This document shows positions 25,664 through 34,322 of a DNA stretch of 64,000 bases, in pieces; position 1 is the first letter of the stretch, and every line of letters starts with the position of its first letter. Below the pieces are notes generated by a model. The model was not told the DNA's origin. It ran no database searches and was given only the letters and a program-made list of their open reading frames with translations. Source of the stretch: an uncultured Rhodocyclaceae bacterium (lineage in GTDB: Bacteria; Pseudomonadota; Gammaproteobacteria; Burkholderiales; Rhodocyclaceae); assembly GCA_907163225.1 (NCBI GenBank), contig OU015322.1, positions 930,001 to 994,000 on the forward strand, given 5' to 3'. The position numbers were made by a program, and so were the translations under genes.

Positions 25664-27766
25664 TCAGATCCGTTCCCAGATCGTCACTTCCGACAACGTG
25701 TGTTGGAATTTCCGCTTCGTTTCGCGGATGACGAAAGGCTCCGATTCAGGGCCGCGAAGCAGGCGGAAGTGCTTGCCGAGCATGGCTTGCAGGCCGTCAA
25801 AGGTAGTGAAGTTTTCACCGTCTTTCTTGAAGCCGCCGATCCACTCTTCGCGCTTGGTGTGTTCCGGTAGCCAGGTGTAGGGCGAGGTGAGCATGAGCAG
25901 GCCACCCGGATTGATCCGTTCGTGGATGCTTTCGAGGAAGAGCGCGGGGCTGTAGAGGCGGTCGATCAGGTTGGCGGCGAGCACCAGGTCGTACCCGGAA
26001 TAAACCGGCTTGAGATTGCAGGCGTCGGCCTGGAAGAATTCGACTTTGCTGGCGACCTCGCTGAGGCCGAGTTCTGCCAGCGAGCAGGCCTTGTAGCTGA
26101 CCAGTTCGCCCTCTTCGGTCAGCGTGTAGCGCAGGGTGCCCTGCTCGGCCAACTGCGTACCGACGCCGATGAAGCGGGCGGAGAAGTCTAGGCCGGTGAC
26201 TTGGTCGAAATGGCGGGCCAATTCGAAGCTGGCGCGGCCGGTGGCGCAGCCGAGATCGAGCGCCTTGCGGGCGGGCTTGTCGGCCATGGCTTCGATGGCC
26301 AGTTGGGCCAGGGTGCGCGGGAAGTTGGGCACACCGTAGTATTCGGCGCCGTAGTGGAATTCGATGTATTCGGAAATCAGGCGGTCGGTTTCGTAGTGCG
26401 AGGCGGGCTGGGTGGCTGGCGCATCGGCGACGACGTAGCGAAAACCGGCGTGCTGGAAGAAATGGCGGCGGAAGGCGTAGCGCGAGATGGGCGCTGCTTC
26501 GTTGCCGCAGGAAATCCATGAGCCGCCCTTGATGAGATTGTGGCGCTCGTCGAAGGTCGGTGTCGTGAAGTCATCGTAAATCGGATGCACTTCGAAGCCG
26601 GCGAACGGATAGATCGGCGTTTCCAGCCATTGCCAGACGTTGCCGACGACATCGAACAGCGGGCCGTGGGCAAACTGATCGACCGGACAACTGGAGGCGT
26701 AATGCCGGAGTTCGATATTGGCAGCATCGCCAGGCAGTTCACCGACGCCGGCGAACTGGCGCAGCGCCTGCCATTCGTCCTCGGTCGGCAGGCGCACGGG
26801 CTGGCCGCTGGCTTGCGCTTTCCAGTTACAAAAGGCCTTGGCTTCGTGGTAGTTGGTTTCCACCGGCCAGTTCCAGGGCATGGCGATTTCTTCCAGCATC
26901 AGGCGCAGGCGCCATTGTGGGCCGTCCTTTACCCAGAAAGTCGGGTGCTCGGCCTTGGCGAACTTTTTCCACGCAGCGCCTTCCTCTTGCCACAAGGAAT
27001 CGTCGGCATAGCCGCCGGCTTCGACGAAGGCGAGGAATTCCTGATTCGAGACGAGATAACGGCCGGCCTTGAAGGCTGCGGTCGACGCCTCGTGGCGGCC
27101 AAATTCGTTGTCCCAGCCATAAATTTTCGGGTCGCTGCGCTCGCGGCCAAGCAGAAAACTGGCGGCGGGAATATCGACCAGCGTGTTCGCCGGGGCGGCG
27201 GCGCTTTCGGTGCAAGGTGCCCAGCCCGGGTGCTTCTGCACGTATTTCAGTTGATGCTGGCGGATCAGCACCGACGAGGTTTCTAGATGGATGCGCTCGT
27301 GCTCGATGCCCATCACGATGATCCAGAACGGGTCTTCCCAGCCGATGGGCAAGCTTAGCGTTTTTGAGCGAATTATCCGGTCGACCGTGGCACGCACGCT
27401 TTGGCGGTAGGCGCGCACTTCGGCGACGCTCGGCCAGTTGTAGCGGACATCGCTGAGGTCGTCCCAGCTCATTTCATCAACGCCGATGGCGAACATCGAC
27501 TCGAAACCGGGGTTGATGCGCGACTCGACCAGCCCGGCCAGCACCAATTTGTTGATGAAGAAGGTGGCGGTGTGGCCAAAGTAGAAAATCAGCGGGTGAC
27601 GCAGCGCAATCGACTTGACGTAGTACGCCTCATCGCAGCTCAGCGTTTCGAAAAGCTGTTCGTAGCGATCAAAAGTGGCGTGGAAGTAGTCAAGAATCTG
27701 CTGGCGCTTCTGCTCGACGTCGGCGCCGCCAAGCAAGGGCGTGCCGGGGAGGAAGGATGGTTTCAT
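25664..27766 (-). CDS. ovoA: 5-histidylcysteine sulfoxide synthase / methyltransferase OvoA
   Basis: The product (700 aa) has the OvoA order. An N-terminal DinB-like iron domain (about 20-170) has the ligand region 'EHERIHLE' at 155-162. A formylglycine-generating-enzyme-like sulfoxide synthase domain (about 190-445) contains 'VRLPTEDEWQALRQF' and 'FDVVGNVWQWLETPI'. A C-terminal SAM methyltransferase (about 495-700) has 'ALDLGCATGRASFELA'. OvoA joins cysteine to histidine with oxygen and methylates the thiol-histidine, giving ovothiol A. ATG 27766 is used because homology begins at MKPSFLPG; the open frame extends to 28159 without meaningful sequence. EgtB is excluded by the attached methyltransferase and the domain order. 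A 10-bp inverted repeat lies 34 bases upstream. Confidence 0.9.
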   Translation of the reverse strand: MKPSFLPGTPLLGGADVEQKRQQILDYFHATFDRYEQLFETLSCDEAYYVKSIALRHPLIFYFGHTATFFINKLVLAGLVESRINPGFESMFAIGVDEMSWDDLSDVRYNWPSVAEVRAYRQSVRATVDRIIRSKTLSLPIGWEDPFWIIVMGIEHERIHLETSSVLIRQHQLKYVQKHPGWAPCTESAAAPANTLVDIPAASFLLGRERSDPKIYGWDNEFGRHEASTAAFKAGRYLVSNQEFLAFVEAGGYADDSLWQEEGAAWKKFAKAEHPTFWVKDGPQWRLRLMLEEIAMPWNWPVETNYHEAKAFCNWKAQASGQPVRLPTEDEWQALRQFAGVGELPGDAANIELRHYASSCPVDQFAHGPLFDVVGNVWQWLETPIYPFAGFEVHPIYDDFTTPTFDERHNLIKGGSWISCGNEAAPISRYAFRRHFFQHAGFRYVVADAPATQPASHYETDRLISEYIEFHYGAEYYGVPNFPRTLAQLAIEAMADKPARKALDLGCATGRASFELARHFDQVTGLDFSARFIGVGTQLAEQGTLRYTLTEEGELVSYKACSLAELGLSEVASKVEFFQADACNLKPVYSGYDLVLAANLIDRLYSPALFLESIHERINPGGLLMLTSPYTWLPEHTKREEWIGGFKKDGENFTTFDGLQAMLGKHFRLLRGPESEPFVIRETKRKFQHTLSEVTIWERI

Positions 27767-27799
27767 ACGGTCACCGCGACAAAAGTTTTCTGCGTTGAA

Positions 27800-27843
27800 T
27801 GATGACCCAGTTCTGTTACCGCAACGAGGCGGATGGGTCATCA
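27800..27843. promoter_or_regulatory. Perfect inverted repeat upstream of ovoA
   Basis: TGATGACCCA (27800-27809) and TGGGTCATCA (27834-27843) are exact inverted copies, with 24 bases between. They sit 34 bases upstream of the ovoA start, in the divergent gap. They could be a paired operator or an mRNA leader hairpin. No T run follows. Confidence 0.5.
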
Positions 27844-27964
27844 GTTGAATCCCACAGTTTAATAGCGAATTCGCGGGATTTATTGCATGGAAAACCCGCA
27901 GACTTGATCCGCCCGAAAAGTGCGCGCAAACTGGCCTCTGGCCCGCAACCGCAAAGGAAGCATC

Positions 27965-28216
27965 ATGAACGAAGCCCAACTCAAGGCCGCAATCACCTCG
28001 CCACTGCCGTTTTTTGGCGCTACCCGACAAGGTGACGTACTGGCACGTTATGTTCCCTACGGCCCGGTATTTCGCTGGAGCTGGAACCAGATGATCCCGA
28101 TGCCGGTTCAGGGCAGCGATCTGGTGTGGCTGCTGCATGCGGCCGACGAAGAAGGCCACTCGATTTCCGAAACCGAGAAAGCCCCGCCAGCCAAGGGGAA
28201 ACCGGCGAAGCCCTAG
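27965..28216 (+). CDS. Small hypothetical protein
   Basis: The frame encodes 83 residues. ATG 27965 has AAAGGA a few bases upstream, so translation is plausible. The middle 'VLARYVPYGPVFRWSWNQMI' is aromatic and looks like a folded core. The tail 'ETEKAPPAKGKPAKP' is Lys/Pro/Ala rich and probably disordered. No signal peptide or membrane helix is visible and I do not recognise a family. It is divergent from ovoA, and its end overlaps the convergent esterase gene by four bases. Confidence 0.65.
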   Translation: MNEAQLKAAITSPLPFFGATRQGDVLARYVPYGPVFRWSWNQMIPMPVQGSDLVWLLHAADEEGHSISETEKAPPAKGKPAKP

Positions 28217-28893
28217 CCGCCGATTGCCCGCATGCGCTCAACCAGCCAGCGGCCAATGGCTTGCACTTCTTCCAGACAGACCGAATGCGGCATCGGGTAA
28301 TCGTTCCATTCGATGGCGTAACCGCGCTCGGCCAGAAGATTGCGCGCCGCCATCCCGAGTTGGGGTGACACCACGTCGTCAAACGTGCCGTGCGCTGCAA
28401 AGATCGGCGTGGCGCGGTTGGGGGCGGCAGACTTTTCGGTCAGCAGGCCCGGCGAGGGAATGTAGGTGGAGAGCGCGATGACGCCGGCCAGTGTTTCCGG
28501 GTGCGTCAGCGCCGTGGTGTAGGCGACCGCCCCGCCCTGCGAGAAGCCGGCGAGAAAGATACGGTCAACCGGAATTTCGCGGCTTTTTTCAAGTTCGATC
28601 AGCCCGCGAATCGTCTCGCGCGAGGCGACGATGCCCGACTCGTCGATGCGGCGACTGTTCGGCTCCAGCGAAATGATGTCGTACCACGCGCGCATGACGT
28701 AACCGCCGTTGCAAGTCACCGGCATGTGGGGCGCGTGGGGGAAGATGAAGCGGACGCCCGGTGCTTTGGGCAGCCCGAGTTCAGGCACGACGGGCACGAA
28801 ATCGGAACCGTCGGCGCCCAGGCCGTGCAGCCAGATCACCGCAAATTTCGGGTCAGCCGAGGTTTCGACTTCAAGGGGCAGTTGGTCTTCCAA
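28213..28893 (-). CDS. Carboxylesterase/phospholipase of the alpha/beta hydrolase 2 family
   Basis: The 226-residue protein is a small cytoplasmic alpha/beta hydrolase. The oxyanion strand is 'AVIWLHGLGADGSDF', the nucleophile elbow GFSQGG has Ser118, the acid is in 'HGTFDDVV' (Asp173) and the base is His203 in 'YPMPHSVCLEE'. This is the pattern of Pseudomonas carboxylesterase II and acyl-protein thioesterases. Short acyl esters are the expected substrates. No signal peptide is present. It is followed on the same strand, upstream in position, by the cyanophycinase-like gene 64 bases away; whether they share a promoter is unclear. Confidence 0.88.
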   Translation of the reverse strand: MEDQLPLEVETSADPKFAVIWLHGLGADGSDFVPVVPELGLPKAPGVRFIFPHAPHMPVTCNGGYVMRAWYDIISLEPNSRRIDESGIVASRETIRGLIELEKSREIPVDRIFLAGFSQGGAVAYTTALTHPETLAGVIALSTYIPSPGLLTEKSAAPNRATPIFAAHGTFDDVVSPQLGMAARNLLAERGYAIEWNDYPMPHSVCLEEVQAIGRWLVERMRAIGG

Positions 28894-28957
28894 GACATTC
28901 TCCGGGTATTCAGTTGGCCGGCCAGTATGCGGAATTCCGGCTCAACTGACTACCGAC

Positions 28958-30136
28958 TCAGTAAAGACTGCCATTCAAGGCGTTAGAGGTCATGACTCCG
29001 CCGCTGACATCAATCTGGTAAATGACCGGATCACCGTTGACAGTGTGCTTTTGAACCTCGACGCGGGTGAACGTCAATGGCGTGCCCGGCTCGACAATCA
29101 AGTTGCTCGATGCGGAGGGCTTGAGAACGTAGGCCGCTCCGACAACTTTCGGGTTGGCAACGACCTTGAGGTGCGGCGGCGTGGCGCAGGATTGATCCTC
29201 GCATTCCATCAGCAAGGCAGTTTGCTCGTCGACGCCGATGGCTTGCGCGCTCTCCCGGTCAGCCAGGTTGTGGACGATGCTGCGGGCCAGGAAGCTGGTC
29301 AAACGCCCCATGCGTCCGCGCGTATCAAAATGGGAATCGGTGACGGTCGAGAGCAGTGGCGGGAACGGTGTTTTGGTCGTCCAGAAATCGTTGACCAGAT
29401 CCCGCGCTGCCAACGGGTCGTCCTGCCAGTACTTGTCGGGGTCAGCCAAGGCCTCGCTTGAGCCGATCGTGGCCGGAATGGCAACGTAATTGATCTCACT
29501 GAGGATCATCATCCCGGCACTCGTGCCGCCAATCGGGATGCCAAAAGTCTTCACCTGATCCGAGATCAGTGTCTCGAGCGGCGTGCCTTTCCAGTAGGTG
29601 TAGTAATCGCCCTGATCCCCACCGGTGAGAAAGATCGCCCCGGCATTCTTGATGTACTCGGCGAAGATCGCGAGGTTCTCGGGATCCATGGCGGTTTCCC
29701 GGTTTGGCACCACCAGCGTGATGACCGAGGCCACCGGGCCAGTTTTGGCGATAAGGGCGTCATAGCGCGGACTGCCCCCGGCGCGGATCACGAGGACATT
29801 ACCCGGGGTGCCGGTGCTGCCATCGGCACATTGGGCCATTTTGGCGATCATCCAGCTGAACGCCTCCTTGACGTCGGTGCCGCCCCCCATCAACACCGCC
29901 GTTCGCGACAACAGGGGATTCGTTCGCGGCAAGGCACCCGGGTTCGTCTCGCAGGGGAGAGTGCCGACTGGTTTGCCATTCTGATTGACGCTGACCTTGG
30001 TCTTGCTCGCCGCCTCAGCCTGCCCGGCGCCCAAGGCGAGAACGGTGCTGATGATCGTGGATGCCAACAACCCGCGCCCCGCTCTGCCAATGCGGCGTGG
30101 GCGCATGAAGCCAGGCTTTTGAGCAATCAGTTTCAT
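28958..30136 (-). CDS. Exported cyanophycinase-like peptidase (S51 family)
   Basis: The product (392 aa) begins with a basic stretch and a hydrophobic core, with a cleavage site after about 'GAGQAEA' (residue 42), so it should be exported. The mature part is an S51 peptidase: 'VLMGGGTDV', 'IFLTGGDQGDYYTYW', the nucleophile Ser206 in 'GIPIGGTSAGMM', and 'TDSHFDTRGRMGRLTSFLAR' with the catalytic His. Family members cut cyanophycin (multi-L-arginyl-poly-aspartate) to beta-Asp-Arg dipeptides. An exported form would allow use of cyanophycin released by other cells. Other isoaspartyl substrates are possible. No cyanophycin synthetase gene is in the window. Confidence 0.87.
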   Translation of the reverse strand: MKLIAQKPGFMRPRRIGRAGRGLLASTIISTVLALGAGQAEAASKTKVSVNQNGKPVGTLPCETNPGALPRTNPLLSRTAVLMGGGTDVKEAFSWMIAKMAQCADGSTGTPGNVLVIRAGGSPRYDALIAKTGPVASVITLVVPNRETAMDPENLAIFAEYIKNAGAIFLTGGDQGDYYTYWKGTPLETLISDQVKTFGIPIGGTSAGMMILSEINYVAIPATIGSSEALADPDKYWQDDPLAARDLVNDFWTTKTPFPPLLSTVTDSHFDTRGRMGRLTSFLARSIVHNLADRESAQAIGVDEQTALLMECEDQSCATPPHLKVVANPKVVGAAYVLKPSASSNLIVEPGTPLTFTRVEVQKHTVNGDPVIYQIDVSGGVMTSNALNGSLY

Positions 30137-30511
30137 GGTTATCTCCTTGTTTTCAAATTGGAACAGCCATCTTTGGGCAACCGACAGTCAAGGCCGCTGC
30201 ACGGCAAAGAAAGAGCAATTCCCAGCCTAGCCCCCTTCGCCTTTGCGACCAAACAAAATTTCGGAATTTGCCTAAATTTCCGGTCGACCGCAACAATGTC
30301 ACCCCCCTGACGTACACTCCGCCCTCTCCATTCAAGCCGAATTCCCGCTGCAAAACGAACACGTCATTCCGGGCAAGGACGCCTCGCTCGTACGCGCCAT
30401 TTCAACGATGCGGGCCAAGTTGCCGGTCGGTGGTTTCGACATCGAGGCATGCGCCTGGACGACTTTGTAACCCCCCAGACTTGGCCGCCAACGGCCTACC
30501 CCGGAGCACCC
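30137..30511. other. Intergenic region upstream of the cyanophycinase and glutaredoxin genes
   Basis: The 375 bases separate two divergent genes and should contain both promoters. They hold a copy of the dispersed element on the minus strand (30263-30291). A stretch of about 50 codons ending at TAA near 30470 reads as plausible protein but has no start codon and no match I recognise. No clear promoter hexamers or terminator were found. Confidence 0.5.
30263..30291 (-). repeat. Dispersed GGTCAACCGG element (GGTCGACCGG variant)
   Basis: On the minus strand it reads GCGGTCGACCGGAAATTTAG then GCAAATTCC. The left half is intact and the right half is diverged. Confidence 0.6.
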
Positions 30512-30910
30512 ATGAAAATCATCATCCGCACGTTCTTCAAAATCCTGCGCGTCATTCTCGGCCCCGTCATGCTGCTGGGCGAATTCCTGCGCCGCCCGAA
30601 AGGCCTGATTCGCCCACCGGCGTTACAAGCCGACGTCGACCGCCAAACCGCCAGCCTGACGCTGTATCAATACAAGACCTGCCCGTTCTGCATCAAGGTT
30701 CGCCAGGAAATGCGCCGCCTGTCGCTGACCGTAGACAAGCTCGATGCCCAGCACGAAGGCAAAAACCGGGACGATCTGGTGCGTGGTGGCGGCAAAGCCA
30801 AGGTGCCCTGTCTGAAAATCACCAATCAGGCCGGCCAGGCCGAGTGGATGTACGAGTCTGGCGAGACCATCAACTATCTGCGCGGACGCTTTGGGCAGAC
30901 AACTGCCTAG
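30512..30910 (+). CDS. Membrane-anchored glutaredoxin-like protein
   Basis: The product (132 aa) has one N-terminal hydrophobic segment ('IIIRTFFKILRVILGPVMLL'). A thioredoxin-fold glutaredoxin domain follows, with the redox pair CPFC in 'LYQYKTCPFCIKVRQEM', the cis-Pro in 'KAKVPCLKI' and the glutathione-site 'ESGETINYL'. The domain probably faces the cytoplasm, given the positively charged stretch after the helix, and would reduce mixed disulfides with glutathione. ATG 30512 is chosen for its GGAG upstream and the membrane segment; an upstream frame extension to 30449 lacks support. It is convergent with the histidine kinase gene. Confidence 0.85.
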   Translation: MKIIIRTFFKILRVILGPVMLLGEFLRRPKGLIRPPALQADVDRQTASLTLYQYKTCPFCIKVRQEMRRLSLTVDKLDAQHEGKNRDDLVRGGGKAKVPCLKITNQAGQAEWMYESGETINYLRGRFGQTTA

Positions 30911-30950
30911 GTTTTACCTGCAGTCAAGACAGTCGTCAGAAAATCGTGGC

Positions 30951-33818
30951 TCAATGAGCCACATTGAGCAGCCATTTCAGCAGCGTCCCGTACAAATGCG
31001 CGGGATCAACCGGCTTGGCGATGAAGTCGTTCATGCCGACCTCGAAGCAACGCGCCTTGTCCTCGGAAAAGGCGTTTGCCGTCATGGCCAGAATCGGGAT
31101 GGAGCCGCCGTTCGGCAGCGCCCGAATTAGCCGCGTGGCGGTCAGGCCATCCATCCGGGGCATTTGCATGTCCATCAGGATCAGGTCGTAGTCCTTGCTG
31201 CCGAGCATCTCCAGCGCAACCAGGCCGTCTTCGGCCACATCGGCAATCTGCCCGACATCTTCCAGCATGGCCAGGGCGATTTCCTGATTGATCGGCTCGT
31301 CTTCAACAAGCAGGATGCGGCAGCCCGGGTAGTCGGCGCGCAAAATATCGCCTGCACAGGCAAAGCTCAGCAATTCGCTGGACTGATCGGCCACCTCGCC
31401 CAGCTTCAGGCGCACGGTCAGCCAGAATGTGCTCCCCTTGCCGGATTGGCTGGTGGCGCCAGCGTCACCGCCCATCAAATGCGCGAGTTTGCGGGTAATG
31501 GCCAGGCCCAGACCAGTACCGCCGTACTTTCGCGTGATGGAGTTGTCGGCCTGCTCGAAAGCACCAAACAGCCTCGGCAACTCGTCTTCGGCAATGCCGA
31601 TTCCGGTATCTTCCACCTCAAAACGCAAAAGAACGCCATCGACATTCTGTCCGAGCAATTTTGCCCGCAAGGTGACGCGCCCGGACTGCGTAAATTTGAT
31701 CGCGTTGCCGCCGTAATTGAGCAAGGCTTGCTGCAGGCGCGTGGCGTCACCCAGGACAGGCGGCAATTGCGGGTCGCACTCGACGACCAGTTCGATATTT
31801 TTTGCCAGCGCACGGTCATGAAGCATCGTGGCGACATTGCCGACGATGAGGTCGATCCGTATCGGCGCTTCATCAAAGGTAAATTTCCCGGCTTCGATCT
31901 TCGACAGATCGAGGATGGCATTGATAATTTCCAGCAAATGTTCGCTGGCCATCTCCAGACGATCGAGTCGTTCCATTTGCTCGCTGGCCAATCCATGACG
32001 ACGAATCAGGTGCGCCATGCCGGTAATGGCATTGAGCGGCGTGCGAATTTCATGCGACATGTTGGCGAGAAAATCACCTTTCGCGATGTTGGCAGCCTCA
32101 GCCGATTCCTTGGCGACGGCCAACTCAGCGGTTCGCTCGACAACCAATTGCTCAAGGCGATGGCGATGATTCTGGAGTTCCTCCCGGTCAAGTTCCCGCT
32201 CGGTAATATCGCGGCTGATACCAAAAATTCCGACGACGTTCCGGTTCTCATCAAACAACGGCCATTTGCTGGTTTCAACGTAACCAGTCTTGCCGTTCTT
32301 GTCGAAATACGGGTCAACCTTTTCGAGGAGCGGGCGACCCTCAGAAAAGACGGCGTACTCCTCTTCCTCGTAGATACGCGCGGTCTCGGGCGGGAAGACA
32401 TCCCGATCGTGCTTGCCGATCAGGTCGCGCCAACTGGCATGGCCGGTAATATCGGCCAGCGTCTGACTGCAAAAGCGGAAGCGGCTGTCTGCATCCTTGA
32501 AATAAACAAAATCGGTCGTCTGATTGAGAAAGCCTTCGAAATCACGGTTGAATTCGGCCAGCTTCTGCTCGGCCAGCTTGCGCTCGGTCACATCCACGTC
32601 CATGCAAACCAATATCTTTTGCGCGGAATCCGTCCCCGGGATCAAAAAAGCCGTTGATTCCACCCAGCGCAGTTCGTCGGATCGGGTTCGCGTTGCGTAC
32701 TCGGTTGGCCCATCTGGTTTCCCGGTGGCAAGCACTTCGTCAAATACGCTGCTGCACCGAGCCGCATCGTCCCTGGTAAAAATCAGCCGATCCAGCGTCT
32801 TGCCCATCGCCTCATCTGCCGACCAACCGTAAAGTTGCTCCGAGGCAGTGTTCCAGTAGATCACTTTCCCCAGATTGTCGTACCACTGGACAGCCACATT
32901 CGGCGTGTTTTCGAGGGTAGCTGAAAGCTGGCGACGAGAAGATTCGACACGCTCCCCGGCCTGTGCCGCCAGACCCAGCGCCCGCCCCAGTGCAAGAAAG
33001 GCACCCAGGACAAGCAGGGCAATCAGGGCAAAAACAAGGCGTAGCGTCCATAGATTGTCCGGCACAGCCGACCAGCCGCCACGCGAAACCGCGGCGATCT
33101 GCCATGAACCCTGCGGCAAATGGATATCAGCCAGCACCGGGGTGCTGGCGAACAATTCGGAACGGCCAAAAAAGACCTCGCCGGCCGGGCCTTTGGCATC
33201 CTTGCCGCGAATGGCAATTTCGATGGGAAGCTTCTCGTCAAGCAAGCCGCTTCTGGCAAAAAGTTTGTCGACATCGATGACCGCGCTGATCACGCCCCAG
33301 AAGTATTCCTGGCCATCCTTGCCCGGCAAATAGACCGGCAGTCGAGCCACCACGCCGGTGCCGCCCTGAAGCAAATTTATCGGGCCGGCAACGACGATTC
33401 GGCGAGTCACCCGGGCCGCCTCGACCGCTGCGAACTGCCCGGGCAAATCACGGTAATCCACGCCAATCGCCTTTTCATTGCCTGACTTCGGATAGATCAT
33501 CCGGATCACCATATCCGGTGCAAGCGCAATGTTGCGAAGCTGGGTGGGCCCGGAGAACAGCGAACTGGCAGCTTTCTCGAAACGAGACTGTTCGAGATCC
33601 GGCGACAGCGCAATAACGCCGACCAAGCCTCTGACCAGTTGAATGTCGCTGGTCAGACTGACCTCCAGCGCATCCCGAACCACTGTCAGGTTATGGAGAA
33701 CCTGGGCCCGCTCAGCAGAAACGTAGCGTTCCCGATTGATTTTCTCGGCAAAAACAAACGCCAGCGCCATCCCGCATATCAGCAAGGCGATGATGGCAGA
33801 GAAGACTCTGCGACTCAT
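30951..33818 (-). CDS. Hybrid sensor histidine kinase (periplasmic sensor-PAS-PAS-HisKA-HATPase-REC)
   Basis: The product (955 aa) has an N-terminal membrane helix ('[19 protein letters not shown]'), a periplasmic region of about 240 residues with a CHASE-like feel, and a second helix near 270-290. Two PAS domains follow (about 300-415 and 425-545). The HisKA dimerisation helix carries the phospho-His in '[16 protein letters not shown]', and the ATPase has the G boxes '[15 protein letters not shown]' and '[10 protein letters not shown]'. The C-terminal receiver has its Asp in '[14 protein letters not shown]'. Such hybrid kinases pass phosphate to a separate phosphotransfer protein. No partner regulator is adjacent, so its output is unknown. 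Confidence 0.92.
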   Translation of the reverse strand: MSRRVFSAIIALLICGMALAFVFAEKINRERYVSAERAQVLHNLTVVRDALEVSLTSDIQLVRGLVGVIALSPDLEQSRFEKAASSLFSGPTQLRNIALAPDMVIRMIYPKSGNEKAIGVDYRDLPGQFAAVEAARVTRRIVVAGPINLLQGGTGVVARLPVYLPGKDGQEYFWGVISAVIDVDKLFARSGLLDEKLPIEIAIRGKDAKGPAGEVFFGRSELFASTPVLADIHLPQGSWQIAAVSRGGWSAVPDNLWTLRLVFALIALLVLGAFLALGRALGLAAQAGERVESSRRQLSATLENTPNVAVQWYDNLGKVIYWNTASEQLYGWSADEAMGKTLDRLIFTRDDAARCSSVFDEVLATGKPDGPTEYATRTRSDELRWVESTAFLIPGTDSAQKILVCMDVDVTERKLAEQKLAEFNRDFEGFLNQTTDFVYFKDADSRFRFCSQTLADITGHASWRDLIGKHDRDVFPPETARIYEEEEYAVFSEGRPLLEKVDPYFDKNGKTGYVETSKWPLFDENRNVVGIFGISRDITERELDREELQNHRHRLEQLVVERTAELAVAKESAEAANIAKGDFLANMSHEIRTPLNAITGMAHLIRRHGLASEQMERLDRLEMASEHLLEIINAILDLSKIEAGKFTFDEAPIRIDLIVGNVATMLHDRALAKNIELVVECDPQLPPVLGDATRLQQALLNYGGNAIKFTQSGRVTLRAKLLGQNVDGVLLRFEVEDTGIGIAEDELPRLFGAFEQADNSITRKYGGTGLGLAITRKLAHLMGGDAGATSQSGKGSTFWLTVRLKLGEVADQSSELLSFACAGDILRADYPGCRILLVEDEPINQEIALAMLEDVGQIADVAEDGLVALEMLGSKDYDLILMDMQMPRMDGLTATRLIRALPNGGSIPILAMTANAFSEDKARCFEVGMNDFIAKPVDPAHLYGTLLKWLLNVAH

Positions 33819-34057
33819 CGCGACGACTCAAGGCTTGAAAACAGGGCAAATCGACCGAATCTGGCCATGGAACAGACCACCTGTAGCGGAGATGAAAAAA
33901 ATACGAAAATCGCCTGCTGATTATTGCACTCCGCGAAAGTAGACGGAAGCGGAATGTCACTCAGTAAAGGGGCAAATGAACGACAAATTCGGTCGTCTGG
34001 CCTTTGGTTCAGCCTGCAGTTGCCTATCCTGAGGGAGAGTGGCACAAGCCCGGCTGA

Positions 34058-34087
34058 GGCTAAGCTCAGCGCCACCTGAGCTTAGCC
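34058..34087. other. Perfect 12-bp hairpin
   Basis: GGCTAAGCTCAG and CTGAGCTTAGCC pair exactly around a 6-base loop (CGCCAC). There is no T run on either side, so a simple terminator is unlikely. It lies 17 bases before a dispersed-element copy. Confidence 0.6.
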
Positions 34088-34104
34088 ATCGGCAAGCACT
34101 TCCA

Positions 34105-34133
34105 CGGTCAACCGGATAAATCGACCAAATTCG
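34105..34133 (+). repeat. Dispersed GGTCAACCGG element
   Basis: CGGTCAACCGGATAAATC then GACCAAATTCG: left half intact, right half with two or three changes. Confidence 0.65.
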
Positions 34134-34322
34134 ACAACGCTCGTTGGCGATGCCGCGGGATCTCCACGCGCGCTCCAAAATCTCCCCCTGAGTCCAGCAA
34201 CTGACAAAAAACAAACAGCGTTTGAACTTCTCGGAAAGAACAATGTCCTGTCATAAAGGCCACGTAATCTGGCCGAAGATGAGCAAGCTGAGATTCGTAG
34301 ACGTTGATCGGGGGAAAGACCT

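Larger units (their letters stand above)
33819..34322. other. 504-base intergenic region between the kinase and cytochrome genes
   Basis: The two flanking genes are divergent. The gap holds a perfect 12-bp hairpin (34058-34087) and a dispersed-element copy (34105-34133). Short frames on the minus strand here look like noise: no ribosome site, no recognisable protein. A GGGGGA-type ribosome site precedes the cytochrome ATG at 34323. Confidence 0.6.

Noticed and set aside
30301-30472. Possible short gene before the glutaredoxin gene
   Set aside because: About 50 plausible codons end at a TAA near 30470, but there is no start codon or ribosome site in frame and no family match.
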